A stretch of 49,032 bases of DNA from Actinomycetota bacterium (GCA_002861595.1 PJQG01000035.1:6322-55353); one strand, 5' to 3'; positions 15,873 through 25,018 are shown, counted from the stretch's first letter. Program-made: numbers and translations. Notes: generated by a model from the sequence alone, not told the origin.

Positions 15873-16727
15873 GTGGAGGCGGGCCAACTCGTCGTGCACT
15901 ACCAGCCAAAGGCCGACATGCGAGCCGGGGGCATCATCGGCGTCGAGGCCCTGCTGCGGTGGCACCATCCCGAGCACGGCCTCATCCCGCCCGACGAGTT
16001 CATCCCCCTGGCCGAGCACACCGGGCTCATCAAGCCCCTCACCATGTTCGTCCTCGAGGAGGCGCTCAGCCAGTGCCACGCCTGGCGCGAAGACGGCCTC
16101 GAGGTCGGTGTGGCCGTCAACCTTTCGATGCGCAACCTCTACGACCCCCACTTCCCCGACGAGGTGCAGCGCCTGCTGCGGAGCTGGCGGGTGGAGCCGC
16201 GCTATCTGGAGTTCGAGATCACCGAGAGCGTGATCATGGCCGACCCCCAGCGGGCCGGGGCCGTGCTCGGGCGCCTCAGCGCCCTCGGCGTGGGCCTCTC
16301 GCTCGACGACTTCGGGGTGGGCTACTCGTCGCTGGCCTACCTCCGGCGCCTCCCGGTGACCGAGATCAAGATCGACAAGTCGTTCGTGGTCAACATCACC
16401 AACAACGAGAGCGACGCCATGATCGTGCGCTCGACGATCGGGCTCGCCCGCAGCCTGGGCCTGCGGGTCGTGGCCGAGGGAGTGGAGAGCAAGCAGACCT
16501 GGACCCGCCTGGTGGCCCTCGGCTGCGACGTGGCCCAGGGCTATTACCTGTGCCGGCCCAAGGCGGCGTACGAGCTGACCCCGTGGTTGCACAGCCTGCC
16601 CACGCCGCCGTCACTCCACCCGTTCTTCGGTGAGCCGCCCCGCAGCCGGCCCAGCGTGGACGAGGTCTGCCGGCGGTTGTCGGCGGCTGAACGGATCCCC
16701 GCCGCGCCGTCGACGGTGGCGCCGTAG
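15873..16727 (+). CDS. EAL phosphodiesterase half of the split GGDEF-EAL protein
   Basis: Continues in the same reading frame as the upstream GGDEF half, 63 nt after its TAA. The 284 residues contain a near-complete EAL domain: LVVHYQPKADM, GVEALLRW (the EAL signature), VNLSMRNLYD, FEITESVIM, LSLDDFGVGYSSLAYLRRLPV, IKIDKSFV, VVAEGVES and GCDVAQGYYLCRP. Metal-binding and loop-6 residues look intact, so cyclic-di-GMP hydrolysis is possible. The first start codon after the TAA is GTG 15873, with no good Shine-Dalgarno, and the few EAL residues before it (SLLGDLRKA) are left out. That argues against an evolved independent gene and for readthrough, recent mutation or sequence error. Confidence 0.85.
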   Translation: MEAGQLVVHYQPKADMRAGGIIGVEALLRWHHPEHGLIPPDEFIPLAEHTGLIKPLTMFVLEEALSQCHAWREDGLEVGVAVNLSMRNLYDPHFPDEVQRLLRSWRVEPRYLEFEITESVIMADPQRAGAVLGRLSALGVGLSLDDFGVGYSSLAYLRRLPVTEIKIDKSFVVNITNNESDAMIVRSTIGLARSLGLRVVAEGVESKQTWTRLVALGCDVAQGYYLCRPKAAYELTPWLHSLPTPPSLHPFFGEPPRSRPSVDEVCRRLSAAERIPAAPSTVAP

Positions 16728-16759
16728 CAGCCACGCGCCCGCCGCCGATCGCTCCCCTC

Positions 16760-17833
16760 TCAGGGTGTCGGCACCGTCGCCGGCTCCGGCGCACTGGGGA
16801 GGGCGTTGAGGCGGTCGATCAGCTCCCGCAGGCGACCGTGGCTCATGCGGTCGAAGCAGAGGACGAGCCGGGGCAGGTCGAGGCGGTCGTCGTCGGCCAC
16901 CTCGGCGGGAAGCGGCGCCGACGACGAGATGTCGCCGTCCGTGCAGATGTCTGCGAACTCCTCGGTCAGCGCGGCGACCTCTGACGGCGTGGGTGCCGAG
17001 CGCAGCCGGATGACGAGCTGCTCGCCCACCAGACGGCGGGAGTGATAGTTGCGGTAGAAGCCGAGGATCTCCCCCACGGCGTCGCGGACGTCGTCGGTGA
17101 TGCGGTAGAGGGAGCGGTCCTCAGGCGAGGCCAGCGCGCGGGCGATCACCTCGTCGGCCACGAAGCGCTCCCAGGCGTGCCAGTACGTGCCCCCCGGCAC
17201 CTCCAGGAACACGACGGGGGAGGGGTCGGCCTTTCCCGTCTGCATGAGGGTGAGCAGCTCGAGGGCCTCGTCCAGGGTGCCGAAGCCGCCGGGGAGCACG
17301 ACGAAGCCGTCGGACTCCTTGAGCAGCATGAGCTTGCGGGTGAAGAAGTACTTCATGGTGACCAGCTTGGGGTCGCCGGCGATGAACTCGTTCGCCCCCT
17401 GCTCGAAGGGAAGGCGGATGTTGATCCCGAAGGACTGCTGACGACCGGCGCCCTCCAGGCCGGCGGCCATGATGCCCGGACCGCCGCCGGTGACCACCAT
17501 CCAACCGGTGTCGGCGAGCAGGCGGGCCAGGTCGCGGGCCTGGGCGTAGAGGGGGTCGTCGGCCAGGGTGCGGGCCGAGCCGAACATGGTGACCTTGGGC
17601 ACGCCGCGGTAGGGGGCGAAGATGCGGAAGGCCCTCCGCAGCTCGCGCAGGGCGGCGTTGGTGATCTTGAGGCTCAGGCGGTCCACGTCGTCGCCGGCCA
17701 GGCGGGTGGCCGTGGCGAGGATCTCGAAGAGCTGGTCGCGGTTGGCCGAAGCGCCGGCGGCGTCGAGCAGGTCGTCCAGGCGCTGGTCGAGCTCGGCGCG
17801 CCCGGTCCGGTAGTGGGGGAGTCGTTCGGCCAA
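16760..17833 (-). CDS. LOG family protein (TIGR00730-type, cytokinin-riboside-monophosphate phosphoribohydrolase-like)
   Basis: 357 residues. The Rossmann-like LOG domain (about 75-260) has the hallmark TGGGPGIMAAGLEGA and PGGFGTLDEALELLTLMQTGK, the nucleotide-monophosphate binding and catalytic motifs. The N-terminal helical region and the C-terminal 100 residues are extensions beyond short LOG proteins, as in the larger actinobacterial type. The likely activity is release of free base from nucleoside monophosphates. The start is TTG 17833, only two codons after the fbiC stop and in the same frame; no ATG or GTG is available upstream and no clear Shine-Dalgarno exists, so translational coupling to fbiC is likely. 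16728-16759 beyond its stop is empty. Confidence 0.85.
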   Translation of the reverse strand: MAERLPHYRTGRAELDQRLDDLLDAAGASANRDQLFEILATATRLAGDDVDRLSLKITNAALRELRRAFRIFAPYRGVPKVTMFGSARTLADDPLYAQARDLARLLADTGWMVVTGGGPGIMAAGLEGAGRQQSFGINIRLPFEQGANEFIAGDPKLVTMKYFFTRKLMLLKESDGFVVLPGGFGTLDEALELLTLMQTGKADPSPVVFLEVPGGTYWHAWERFVADEVIARALASPEDRSLYRITDDVRDAVGEILGFYRNYHSRRLVGEQLVIRLRSAPTPSEVAALTEEFADICTDGDISSSAPLPAEVADDDRLDLPRLVLCFDRMSHGRLRELIDRLNALPSAPEPATVPTP

Positions 17834-17839
17834 CGTCGG

Positions 17840-20122
17840 TCAGAGCGCGCTGGCGACAACGCCGGCGGTGTCGTAGAGCGTGGTGCGTTGCACCAGCGGG
17901 CGGGCCAGCGGGGCGACCATGGCGGCAAAGCCGGCCTCGTCCATGCCCTGTCCGTGGGAGGCGCCGGCAGCCCGGGAGATGTTCTCGTCCATCAGCGTCC
18001 CGCCGAGGTCGTTGGCTCCGGCCAGGAGCGCCTGGCGGGCCCCCTCGGCGCCCATCTTCACCCACGACGCCTGGATGTTGGGGACCGACGGGTGGTAGCC
18101 GATGCGGGCCACCGCGTGCATCAGGAGTGCCTCGCGGAACGTCGGCCCGCGGCGGCTGGCCCTCTGCAGGTAGATGGGCGCGCCCATGTGGACGAAGGGG
18201 AGGGGCACGAACTCGGTGAAGCCGCCGGTTTCCCGCTGCAGGGCTCGGGTGCGCACGATGTGGCGGGCCCAGTGCACCGGGTTCTCGATGGACCCGAACA
18301 TGATGGTGATGTTGGAACGGAGCCCGACGCGGTGGGCGGTGCGGTGGGCCTCGAGCCACTCCTCGGTGTCGATCTTGTCGGGGCACAGCGTTGCTCGGAC
18401 CTCGTCGTCGAGGATCTCGGCGGCGGTGCCGGGGAGGGTCTTGAGACCTGCGTCCATCAGGCGCCGCAGGTAGGTCTCCAGGGGTTGGCCGAGCCGGCGG
18501 GCCCCCTCGGTGACCTCCAGCGCGGTGAACCCGTGGATGTGGACGGTGGGCGACGCCGCCCGTACCGCGGCGATCACCTCCAGGTAGTAGTCGCCGTCGA
18601 AGCTGGGGTGGATCCCTCCCTGGAGGCAGACCTCCGTAGCGCCTTGCGCCTCAGCCTCGACCACCCGGCGGCCGATCTCCTCCACGTCCAGCAGGTAGGG
18701 GTCGCCCCGGAGGTTGAGCGACAGGGGCCCCTTGGAGAAGGCGCAGAACCGGCACTTGAAGGTGCACACGTTGGTGTAGTTGATGTTGCGGTTGGCGACC
18801 CAGGTCACGGCGTCGCCCACCGCCTCTTGACGGAGCTGGTCGGCCACCTCGGCCACCGCCGCGACCTCCGGGCCACGGGCGGCGAAGAGGGTGGCCAGCT
18901 CCTCGACGCCCGGCTCCTGTCCGAGCTGGACACCGGCCAGCACCTCGATGACCGGGCTGTGGGCACTGGCGAGGGGGGCGGGCGGAGCCGCGGGGAGGAG
19001 GCGCGGCGGTGGAGTGGTCGCGCCCGCGTACCAGTGGAGGTCGTCACGGGCGAGCCCCTCGGCGTCGGAGACGTCGAGCACGGCGAAACGCATGGCCGGG
19101 TTCAGCCAACGTCCCGGCGCCAGCGCGTACTCGGGGTACAGGGTCAGCCGGGGCGCCAGGGTGAAGCCGCGCTTCTCCGTCACCGAGGTCAGGCGGTGGA
19201 TGGCGGGCCACGGACGCTCGGGGTTCACGTGGTCGGCCGTGACCGGCGAGACGCCACCCCAGTCGTCGATGCCGGCGTCGAGCAGGCGCCCGAAGTCCTC
19301 CGACAGGTTGGGAGGGGCCTGGAGGTGGATCTCGGGGGGAAGCAAGAGGCGGGCGACGGCCAGCGACCAGAGCAGCTCGTCGGCCGGGCATGGTGGTGCC
19401 AGGTGCATCGTGGTCCCGGGCTTGGGCAGGAAGCTCTGGACGATCACCTCCTGGACGTGGCCGTGGCGGCGGTGGGAGGCGGCGATGGCCCGCAGGGTGC
19501 CGATGCGGTCGTGGCGGCTCTCGCCGATGCCGCAGAGGATGCCGGTGGTGAAGGGGATCCCCAGCTCGCCGGCGGCCTCGAGGGTGGCCAGCCGCCGTTC
19601 TGGGGTCTTGTCCGGCGACCCGTGATGGCAGCGCAGTTCGGGGTCGAGGGTCTCGAGCATCATCCCCTGGGAGGCGGCCACCTCCCGGAGGGGGGCGAGC
19701 TCCTCGGCCAGCAGGGCGCCGGCGTTGCTGTGGGGGAGAAGCGCGGTCTCGTGCCGCACGAGGGCGCACATCGCACCGAGATAGTCGAGGGTGGACCGGT
19801 AGCCGTGGTCCGCCAGCCAGTCGGCGGCGACGGGATAGCGCAGCTCGGGACGCTCTCCGAGGGTGAAGAGCGCCTCCCGGCAACCGACGGCCGCCCCCGC
19901 CCGGGCGATGCCGAGAACCTGCTCGGGCGCGAGGTAGGGCGCCTCCAAGCGGGCCGGCGGCTGGGCGAAGGTGCAGTAGCCGCACCGGTCGCGGCACAGC
20001 TGGGTCAGGGGGATGAAGACCTTGGGCGAGTAGGTGACCCGGCGGCCGTGGGCCGCGTCCCGTACCGCGGCCGCCGCCTGCAGAAGCTCCGGAAGGGGGG
20101 CGCCGAGCAGGTCGGGTCCCAT
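17840..20122 (-). CDS. fbiC: FbiC: fused 7,8-didemethyl-8-hydroxy-5-deazariboflavin (FO) synthase
   Basis: Makes FO, the deazaflavin chromophore of coenzyme F420, from tyrosine and a ribityl-uracil precursor, using two radical-SAM domains. The N-terminal CofG-like half has CRDRCGYC (CxxxCxxC) about 45-55 residues in. The C-terminal CofH-like half has CTFKCRFC after NRNINYTNV and GGIHPSFDGDYY. Total 760 residues, matching actinobacterial FbiC. Start ATG 20122 is chosen over GTG 20155 because TACGGT at 20130-20135 (minus) sits 7 nt upstream; the longer start would put the -10 inside the gene. Presence implies F420-dependent redox chemistry elsewhere in the genome. The downstream LOG gene starts 6 nt after the stop. 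Confidence 0.95.
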   Translation of the reverse strand: MGPDLLGAPLPELLQAAAAVRDAAHGRRVTYSPKVFIPLTQLCRDRCGYCTFAQPPARLEAPYLAPEQVLGIARAGAAVGCREALFTLGERPELRYPVAADWLADHGYRSTLDYLGAMCALVRHETALLPHSNAGALLAEELAPLREVAASQGMMLETLDPELRCHHGSPDKTPERRLATLEAAGELGIPFTTGILCGIGESRHDRIGTLRAIAASHRRHGHVQEVIVQSFLPKPGTTMHLAPPCPADELLWSLAVARLLLPPEIHLQAPPNLSEDFGRLLDAGIDDWGGVSPVTADHVNPERPWPAIHRLTSVTEKRGFTLAPRLTLYPEYALAPGRWLNPAMRFAVLDVSDAEGLARDDLHWYAGATTPPPRLLPAAPPAPLASAHSPVIEVLAGVQLGQEPGVEELATLFAARGPEVAAVAEVADQLRQEAVGDAVTWVANRNINYTNVCTFKCRFCAFSKGPLSLNLRGDPYLLDVEEIGRRVVEAEAQGATEVCLQGGIHPSFDGDYYLEVIAAVRAASPTVHIHGFTALEVTEGARRLGQPLETYLRRLMDAGLKTLPGTAAEILDDEVRATLCPDKIDTEEWLEAHRTAHRVGLRSNITIMFGSIENPVHWARHIVRTRALQRETGGFTEFVPLPFVHMGAPIYLQRASRRGPTFREALLMHAVARIGYHPSVPNIQASWVKMGAEGARQALLAGANDLGGTLMDENISRAAGASHGQGMDEAGFAAMVAPLARPLVQRTTLYDTAGVVASAL

Positions 20123-20129
20123 TGCCGAC

Positions 20130-20135
20130 ACCGTA
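20130..20135 (-). promoter_or_regulatory. Leaderless -10 box of fbiC
   Basis: TACGGT reads 20135 to 20130 on the minus strand and is separated from ATG 20122 by 7 nt, so the transcript should begin at or next to the A of the start codon. This decides the start. Confidence 0.55.
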
Positions 20136-20267
20136 CTTGCGGGTGCCGGCGTCACCGTCGCTCACCTCGTCGGCCGTCGGCGATCCTGATCTGCGCGCGA
20201 TCCGGTGCGACTACCGCCCCGGCTCGCGGGCAGGTCCCCGGCCGGCGGGCTGGATCGCGAGCGAGGG

Positions 20268-21155
20268 CTACCCAGCTTCGGGGGGGTGAGGGGCCCCTCG
20301 GGCGCCGGCAGCACGGCTACGGGCGTCCGCCACCAGGGCGATCATCGCCCGGCGGACCTCGTCGGCGGTGGTGCAGGGTTCCGGGAAGCCGAGGCGGATG
20401 GCGGCGCGGCGGGCGGGGCTGACAGCCGTCATCTCGAAGCCGTAGCGGTCGACGGCGGACATGGTCGCCGCCGTCGTGTCGAGTCGGCCGGCCAGGTGCC
20501 GGCAGAACAAGACCTGGGCCTCGGCGTGATCCGCGTTCATGTGCTCGATGATCGCTGGTGCGAGGGGAGCGAGCGGGTCGGGATCGGCGGCGGCGTAGGC
20601 GGCGGCGTCGACCCAGCTCATGCGCCCATAGCCCCCGACGTAGCGAATGGCCTGCACGTCCAGACGGTAGAAGGCGAAGTCTCCGAAGTCGATGTAGTAC
20701 GCCGCCGTCGGGTTGGCCGCGAGGTAGCGGTGGCGAGCGCCGGGGCGGTCAACCTCGTCCACGGCCGAGAGCAGGCCCAGCAGGGTGGCCCGTCCGCTGG
20801 CCAGCGGATCGGCGCCGTCGGGAACCGGCTCGGCCACCAGCAGGCTGGCCCGGGCGTCGCGGATGGCGTTCTGGGTGTGCTCGGCCATCAGGCTGACGAA
20901 GAACAGTGGGTTGCCCCGGTCGTCGAGGCCGTAGCTGGCAACCGAGCCGTAGGGGTAGCCCTGAGGGTCGGCGGCGAGCGTGGAGAGCGCCCCCCGGTGG
21001 GCGGAGGCGACGAGGGTGCGGCAGCGCTCGGCATGCGACGGTTCCGGCGGCGGCGCTCCGGCATCACCCGTGGTCGATTCCGGTCCAGATGCCGGCGCCC
21101 CTCCTCCTTCGTGCGCGGCGGCTGGCAGCTGATGCGCCACCGGTCGTTCGGCCAT
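20268..21155 (-). CDS. DUF2470 / pyridoxamine-phosphate-oxidase-like protein (HugZ-type)
   Basis: 295 residues. A low-complexity N-terminus (about 1-40, Pro/Ala/Gly-rich) precedes a split-barrel flavin-binding-like domain (ALSTLAADPQGYPYGSVASYGLDDRGNPLFFVSLMAEHTQNAIRD in pieces) and a C-terminal DUF2470 domain (IIEHMNADHAEAQVLFC ... AVDRYGFEMTAVSP). This is the HugZ/CREG arrangement, whose members bind heme or flavin; with F420 synthesis next door, an F420-binding role is also possible but unproven. Start ATG 21155 is preferred over GTG 21164 because TAGCGT at 21163-21168 (minus) is exactly 7 nt upstream. It is separated from fbiC by about 145 nt that hold no gene. Confidence 0.8.
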   Translation of the reverse strand: MAERPVAHQLPAAAHEGGGAPASGPESTTGDAGAPPPEPSHAERCRTLVASAHRGALSTLAADPQGYPYGSVASYGLDDRGNPLFFVSLMAEHTQNAIRDARASLLVAEPVPDGADPLASGRATLLGLLSAVDEVDRPGARHRYLAANPTAAYYIDFGDFAFYRLDVQAIRYVGGYGRMSWVDAAAYAAADPDPLAPLAPAIIEHMNADHAEAQVLFCRHLAGRLDTTAATMSAVDRYGFEMTAVSPARRAAIRLGFPEPCTTADEVRRAMIALVADARSRAAGARGAPHPPEAG

Positions 21156-21162
21156 GACGCTC

Positions 21163-21168
21163 ACGCTA
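21163..21168 (-). promoter_or_regulatory. Leaderless -10 box of the DUF2470 gene
   Basis: TAGCGT (21168 to 21163, minus) lies 7 nt before ATG 21155 and overlaps the longer GTG 21164 alternative, so that alternative is unlikely to be used from this promoter. Confidence 0.5.
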
Positions 21169-21176
21169 CGGCGGGC

Positions 21177-23942
21177 TCAGCCGGTGTTGCGGAGGCCGGC
21201 GGCGATGCCGTTGATGGTGAGCAGCAGGCCCCGGCGCAGGAGGGGGTCCGGCGCCTCGCTCTGGCGCCAGCGGGCGAGCAGGTTCACCTGCAGGTGGCTG
21301 ATGGGATCGAGGTACAGGTCGCGCACGGCGAGGGTCCGCCTGAGCTCGGGTTGGCGCTCGAGAAGGCTCGACTCACCGGTGACGGCGAGCACCTCGGTGA
21401 CGGTGCGCTCGTACTCGGCCCCGATGACGTCGAAGAGGTGGTGCAGCTCGGGGGCGACCAAGCGCTCGACGTAGCGCTCGGTGGTGCCGAGGTCGACCTT
21501 GGCCAGCACCATCTCGACGTTGGAGATGAAGGTGCGGAAGAAGTGCCACCCCTCGTACATGCTGGCCAGGTCGCCGTGGCCGGCGGCTCGCGCCGCGGCG
21601 AGGCCGGACCCGAGCCCGAACCAACCGGGGACGATCTGGCGGGACTGGGTCCAGGCGAACACCCACGGGATGGCCCGCAGCTGGTCGAGCTCGTCGCCCC
21701 CTGCTCCGCCCCCGCGCCGGGCGGGACGGGACCCGATGTTCAGCTCGCTCAGCTCGTCGACCGGCGTGGAGGCGCGGAAGTACTCGGCGAAGCCCGGGAC
21801 GGAGAGCAACGACCGGTAAGCGCCGGCCGCCGCCGCAGAGACGGCGTCCATGGTGGCGTCCCACCGGGCCAGGACCTCGGCCGTGAGCCGGGAGGCCTGG
21901 TGCAGCACGGTCGCCTCGGCCACGGCGGCCAGCGCCAGCTCCAGGTTGTGGCGGGCGAGGCTCGGCAGCAGGTACTTGTCGGAGATGACCTCGCCCTGCT
22001 CGGTGAGCTTCATCGATCCCTGCAGCACTCCGAAGGGCTGGGCCAAGATGGCGTCGTTGGTGGGGCCCCCGCCCCGCCCCACCGTCCCGCCCCGGCCGTG
22101 GAACAGGCGCAGGAGCACGCCGTGGCGCTGGGCGCTGTCCCGGAGCAGGCGCTGCGCCTTGTGGATCTCCCACTGCGAGGTGGTGATCCCCGCGTCCTTG
22201 TTGGAGTCGGAGTAGCCCAGCATGACCTCCTGGACGTCGCCCCGCAGCCGCACCACCTCGCGGTAGCAGGGCTCGCACAACAGCTCGTCGAGGAGGGCGT
22301 CTGCCGACCGCAGCTCGGCGACGGTCTCCAGCAGGGGCACGAACCCGATGCGGGCGATGCCCTGGTGCACGTCGACCAGCCCCGCCTCCCGGGCCAGCAC
22401 GACCGCGGCCAGCACGTCGTCGGGCCCCCTCGTCATGGACACGATGTAGCTCTCGACGGCGTCGGCGCCGAAGCGGTCGAGCGCCGCTCGCAGCGTCGTG
22501 AACAGCGAGAAGGTGGCGGCCGCCTCCCCGTCGAGCGCGGTGACCGGCCCGATCAGGGGTCGCCGGCTCTGCAGCTCCCGGGCCAGGACCTTGCACCGCT
22601 CCCCCCGGTCCAGGCCCGAGTAGGGCGGCGCCGACTCGCCGTGAACGTCCATCATCGCACCGAGAGCGAGGTGGTGGCGCTCGGCGTGTTCCCTGATGTC
22701 GAGGGTCGCCACGTGGAGCCGGAAGGCGGCGACCGTGCGGATGAGGCGGGCGAGGGAGCCGTTGGCGACGAGCTGGCCCCGGTTGGCGAGCAGCGACTGG
22801 CGGATCAGCTCCAGGTCGTCCAGCAGCCCGGCGGCGCCGGCGTACTCGGTGGGCGCCACCACCACCCGCCCCTCGGCCAGGCGCCGCTGGGTGTTGAGCA
22901 GCCGCTGGCGGATGAACGACGCCTTGAGACGGTACGGCTCCTCGGCGTTGAGCCGGCCGTAGCGTTCGACCACCTCCGGCAGGAGCGCGGCGTCCTCCTC
23001 CATGCTGGCGGCCAGCGCCGGCGACACGCCCACGATCTGGGTCGAGCAGCTCAGCTTTGTCGTCAGGGCCTCGATGCTGCTCAGCAGCGTCTCGATCCCC
23101 ATGTCGTGCTGCTGGGCCAGGACGGCCATCGTCACCTCGGGGGTGACGTTGGGGTTGCCGTCCCGGTCGCCGCCGACCCAGCTCCCGAACTGAAGCGGCG
23201 TGGCGCCCGGCGGGAGGTCCGCACCCAGGCCGGCCAGTTGGCTCACGAAGTGGTGCACCACCCCGGGCACGACATTGCGGGCGAGGTCGTCGAGGTAGAA
23301 GCTCACCGCTCCCGCCTCCTGCGCCGGCGTCGGGCGCTCCCGGCGCAGCTCGTCGGTCTGCCACAGGAGGTCGACGATCTCGGCCAGGCGCTGGTCGATC
23401 CCCGCGTGCTCGGCCGTGGCACTGCGGCTGCGCAGCTCGAGCAGCTCGCCGACCCGGCGCAGCTTGGTGAGCACGGACCGGCGGGCCACCTCGGTGGGGT
23501 GGGCGGTGAACACGGGGCGCAGCGCGATGCGCCCGGCGCAGCGGCTCAGCTCGGCCACGGCATCGGGATCGGCGGCCACCTTCTTGGCCATCTGCTCGAT
23601 GGCGGTGCCGTGGGCGGCCCGCCGCCGGTCGAGAGCGGCCGCCCGGTGCACCTGCTCGGCGGTGTTGGCCAAGTGGAAGTACGAGGAGAAGGCGCGGGCC
23701 AGGGCGATGGTGGTCTCCGGGTCCATCTGCCCGAGTACCGCCGCCATGCCGTCGGCCGCTCGGTCCTGGCGCCCCTGGCGGCTGAGCTCCCGCACCCGCT
23801 CGACGAGCTCGAGCAGGTCGGGCCCCACCTGGCGAACCAGGGTCTCGCCCAGCAGGGAGCCGAGGAGGCGGATGTCGGCCCGCAGGGCGTCGTCGGGAGC
23901 GCTCGCTTCGTCCACGGCCGCCAGTCTCGCAGCCCGGAACAT
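21177..23942 (-). CDS. ppc: Phosphoenolpyruvate carboxylase
   Basis: Carboxylates phosphoenolpyruvate with bicarbonate to oxaloacetate, replenishing the TCA cycle. 921 residues, normal for bacterial PEPC. Motifs seen: FTAHPTEVARRSVL (catalytic His region), GSWVGGDRDGNPNVT, LDIREHAERH, LGYSDSNKDAGI, LFHGRGGTVGRGGGPT (the essential Gly/Arg loop) and the canonical C-terminus RNTG. ATG 23942 is chosen because GAGGAGG lies 7 nt upstream, a strong Shine-Dalgarno; GTG 23915 is a shorter alternative. Unlike many neighbours it therefore seems to have a leader. The much longer frame open to 24533 is antisense to nothing useful and runs through the phosphoesterase gene. Confidence 0.96.
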   Translation of the reverse strand: MFRAARLAAVDEASAPDDALRADIRLLGSLLGETLVRQVGPDLLELVERVRELSRQGRQDRAADGMAAVLGQMDPETTIALARAFSSYFHLANTAEQVHRAAALDRRRAAHGTAIEQMAKKVAADPDAVAELSRCAGRIALRPVFTAHPTEVARRSVLTKLRRVGELLELRSRSATAEHAGIDQRLAEIVDLLWQTDELRRERPTPAQEAGAVSFYLDDLARNVVPGVVHHFVSQLAGLGADLPPGATPLQFGSWVGGDRDGNPNVTPEVTMAVLAQQHDMGIETLLSSIEALTTKLSCSTQIVGVSPALAASMEEDAALLPEVVERYGRLNAEEPYRLKASFIRQRLLNTQRRLAEGRVVVAPTEYAGAAGLLDDLELIRQSLLANRGQLVANGSLARLIRTVAAFRLHVATLDIREHAERHHLALGAMMDVHGESAPPYSGLDRGERCKVLARELQSRRPLIGPVTALDGEAAATFSLFTTLRAALDRFGADAVESYIVSMTRGPDDVLAAVVLAREAGLVDVHQGIARIGFVPLLETVAELRSADALLDELLCEPCYREVVRLRGDVQEVMLGYSDSNKDAGITTSQWEIHKAQRLLRDSAQRHGVLLRLFHGRGGTVGRGGGPTNDAILAQPFGVLQGSMKLTEQGEVISDKYLLPSLARHNLELALAAVAEATVLHQASRLTAEVLARWDATMDAVSAAAAGAYRSLLSVPGFAEYFRASTPVDELSELNIGSRPARRGGGAGGDELDQLRAIPWVFAWTQSRQIVPGWFGLGSGLAAARAAGHGDLASMYEGWHFFRTFISNVEMVLAKVDLGTTERYVERLVAPELHHLFDVIGAEYERTVTEVLAVTGESSLLERQPELRRTLAVRDLYLDPISHLQVNLLARWRQSEAPDPLLRRGLLLTINGIAAGLRNTG

Positions 23943-24043
23943 CGCCGGGCCTCCTCGCCCAGGCGGGGAAACCACCCCCGCCCGGCGCCGTGGTCGAGGG
24001 GCTGGTCGCGGCCCGCCCCGGTGCGGTCGGCCGCAAGGCGCGG

Positions 24044-25018
24044 TCAGCGGCAGGTGGCTGAGCCGCTGTCGGTGAAGCTCGAGCCCTCCACCGCGAGGAA
24101 GCGCCAGTCGTAGCCGGCCTCCTTCAGGGTCAGCTGCAGGACGCCGAAGCTGGCGGCGTGGCGGACTTCGCTGCCGGGAGCGGGTGCCCGGAAGGCGTAG
24201 AGGCTGCGGCCGCCGGTGCCGACGACGAACTGACGGATGCCGATGGTCGGGGCCGGGCGACCGTCGGGACCGAGGGGGGCGAAGCGCTCGTAGTCGTGGT
24301 CGTGGCCGGCGAGCACGACGTCGGCGCCGGCCTCGTGCAGCGCCTGCCACAGGGCGGCGGTCACGTCGTTGTTGCCGTGGAGGGCTGAGCTGAAGCGGGC
24401 GTGGTGCCAGTAGGCGAGGGTGCAGCGCCGGGGGTGGGCGGCCAGGTCGGCCCGCAGCCACCGTTCCTGCTCCGAGCCCGCCCCGCAGCCACCGACGACG
24501 GCGCAGTTGGAGTTGAGCGCGACGACGTGCCATGCCCCGAGATCGAAGCTGTACCAGCCCTTGCCTCGTTCGCCGGCGGCGTCTCCGAAGTACTCGAAGT
24601 AGGCGGCGGCCCGGCCGTTGACGTAGTCGTGGTTGCCGAGCGCCGGCCGGGTGCGGTCGCGGTGGCGACCCCAGGTTGGGCCGTAGCAGGCGGCGAACGC
24701 CTCGGCCGTGCCCCGTTCGTAGACGTTGTCCCCGAGGGTGACGACGGTGCCCTCGTGGGCGTCGAGCACGGCCGCCGTGCGCTCGTCGCCCGGCGTGTCA
24801 CAGCCGGCGATGTCGCCGGCGGCCAGGACCGTCGCCTCCGGCGCCGCCACCGCGGTGGATGTCGTCGGTGGCGCCGCTGTCGTCGGTGGAGGGGCGGCGC
24901 GCGCCCCGCGAGAGGACGGCTGCGGCTCGGGGCCGGAGCGGCACCCAGCCACCAGGACCGCCGTCAGCACCAGGGCGACGAGGCCAATGCGGCGGACCGC
25001 CCCCCGTTTCGAGTACAT
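24044..25018 (-). CDS. Calcineurin-like metallophosphoesterase lipoprotein
   Basis: Exported lipoprotein of 324 residues. The N-terminus MYSKRGAVRRIGLVALVLTA ends in the lipobox LVAGC, so Cys26 is the likely anchor. A Pro/Thr/Ser linker follows, then a metallophosphoesterase domain with all five blocks: LAAGDIAGC, TLGDNVYERG, PALGNHDYVNG, YWHHARFSS and VLAGHDHDYERFAP. The domain resembles purple-acid-phosphatase-like phosphodiesterases acting outside the membrane; the substrate is unknown. The start codon ATG 25018 and its first codons lie inside the 47-bp palindromic repeat at 25006-25052, and no other start suits the signal peptide. No Shine-Dalgarno precedes it, so initiation may be unusual or coupled to the upstream ATPase gene. 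Confidence 0.87.
   Translation of the reverse strand: MYSKRGAVRRIGLVALVLTAVLVAGCRSGPEPQPSSRGARAAPPPTTAAPPTTSTAVAAPEATVLAAGDIAGCDTPGDERTAAVLDAHEGTVVTLGDNVYERGTAEAFAACYGPTWGRHRDRTRPALGNHDYVNGRAAAYFEYFGDAAGERGKGWYSFDLGAWHVVALNSNCAVVGGCGAGSEQERWLRADLAAHPRRCTLAYWHHARFSSALHGNNDVTAALWQALHEAGADVVLAGHDHDYERFAPLGPDGRPAPTIGIRQFVVGTGGRSLYAFRAPAPGSEVRHAASFGVLQLTLKEAGYDWRFLAVEGSSFTDSGSATCR

Noticed and set aside
17042-20422. Open frame of 1126 codons on the plus strand opposite fbiC and the LOG gene
   Set aside because: It is antisense to two clear protein families, has Gly/Ala/Val/Leu/His-rich composition typical of shadow frames in GC-rich DNA and shows no motif.
20205-24113. Plus-strand open frame of 1302 codons opposite DUF2470 and ppc
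   Set aside because: Shadow of PEP carboxylase; real motifs are all on the minus strand.
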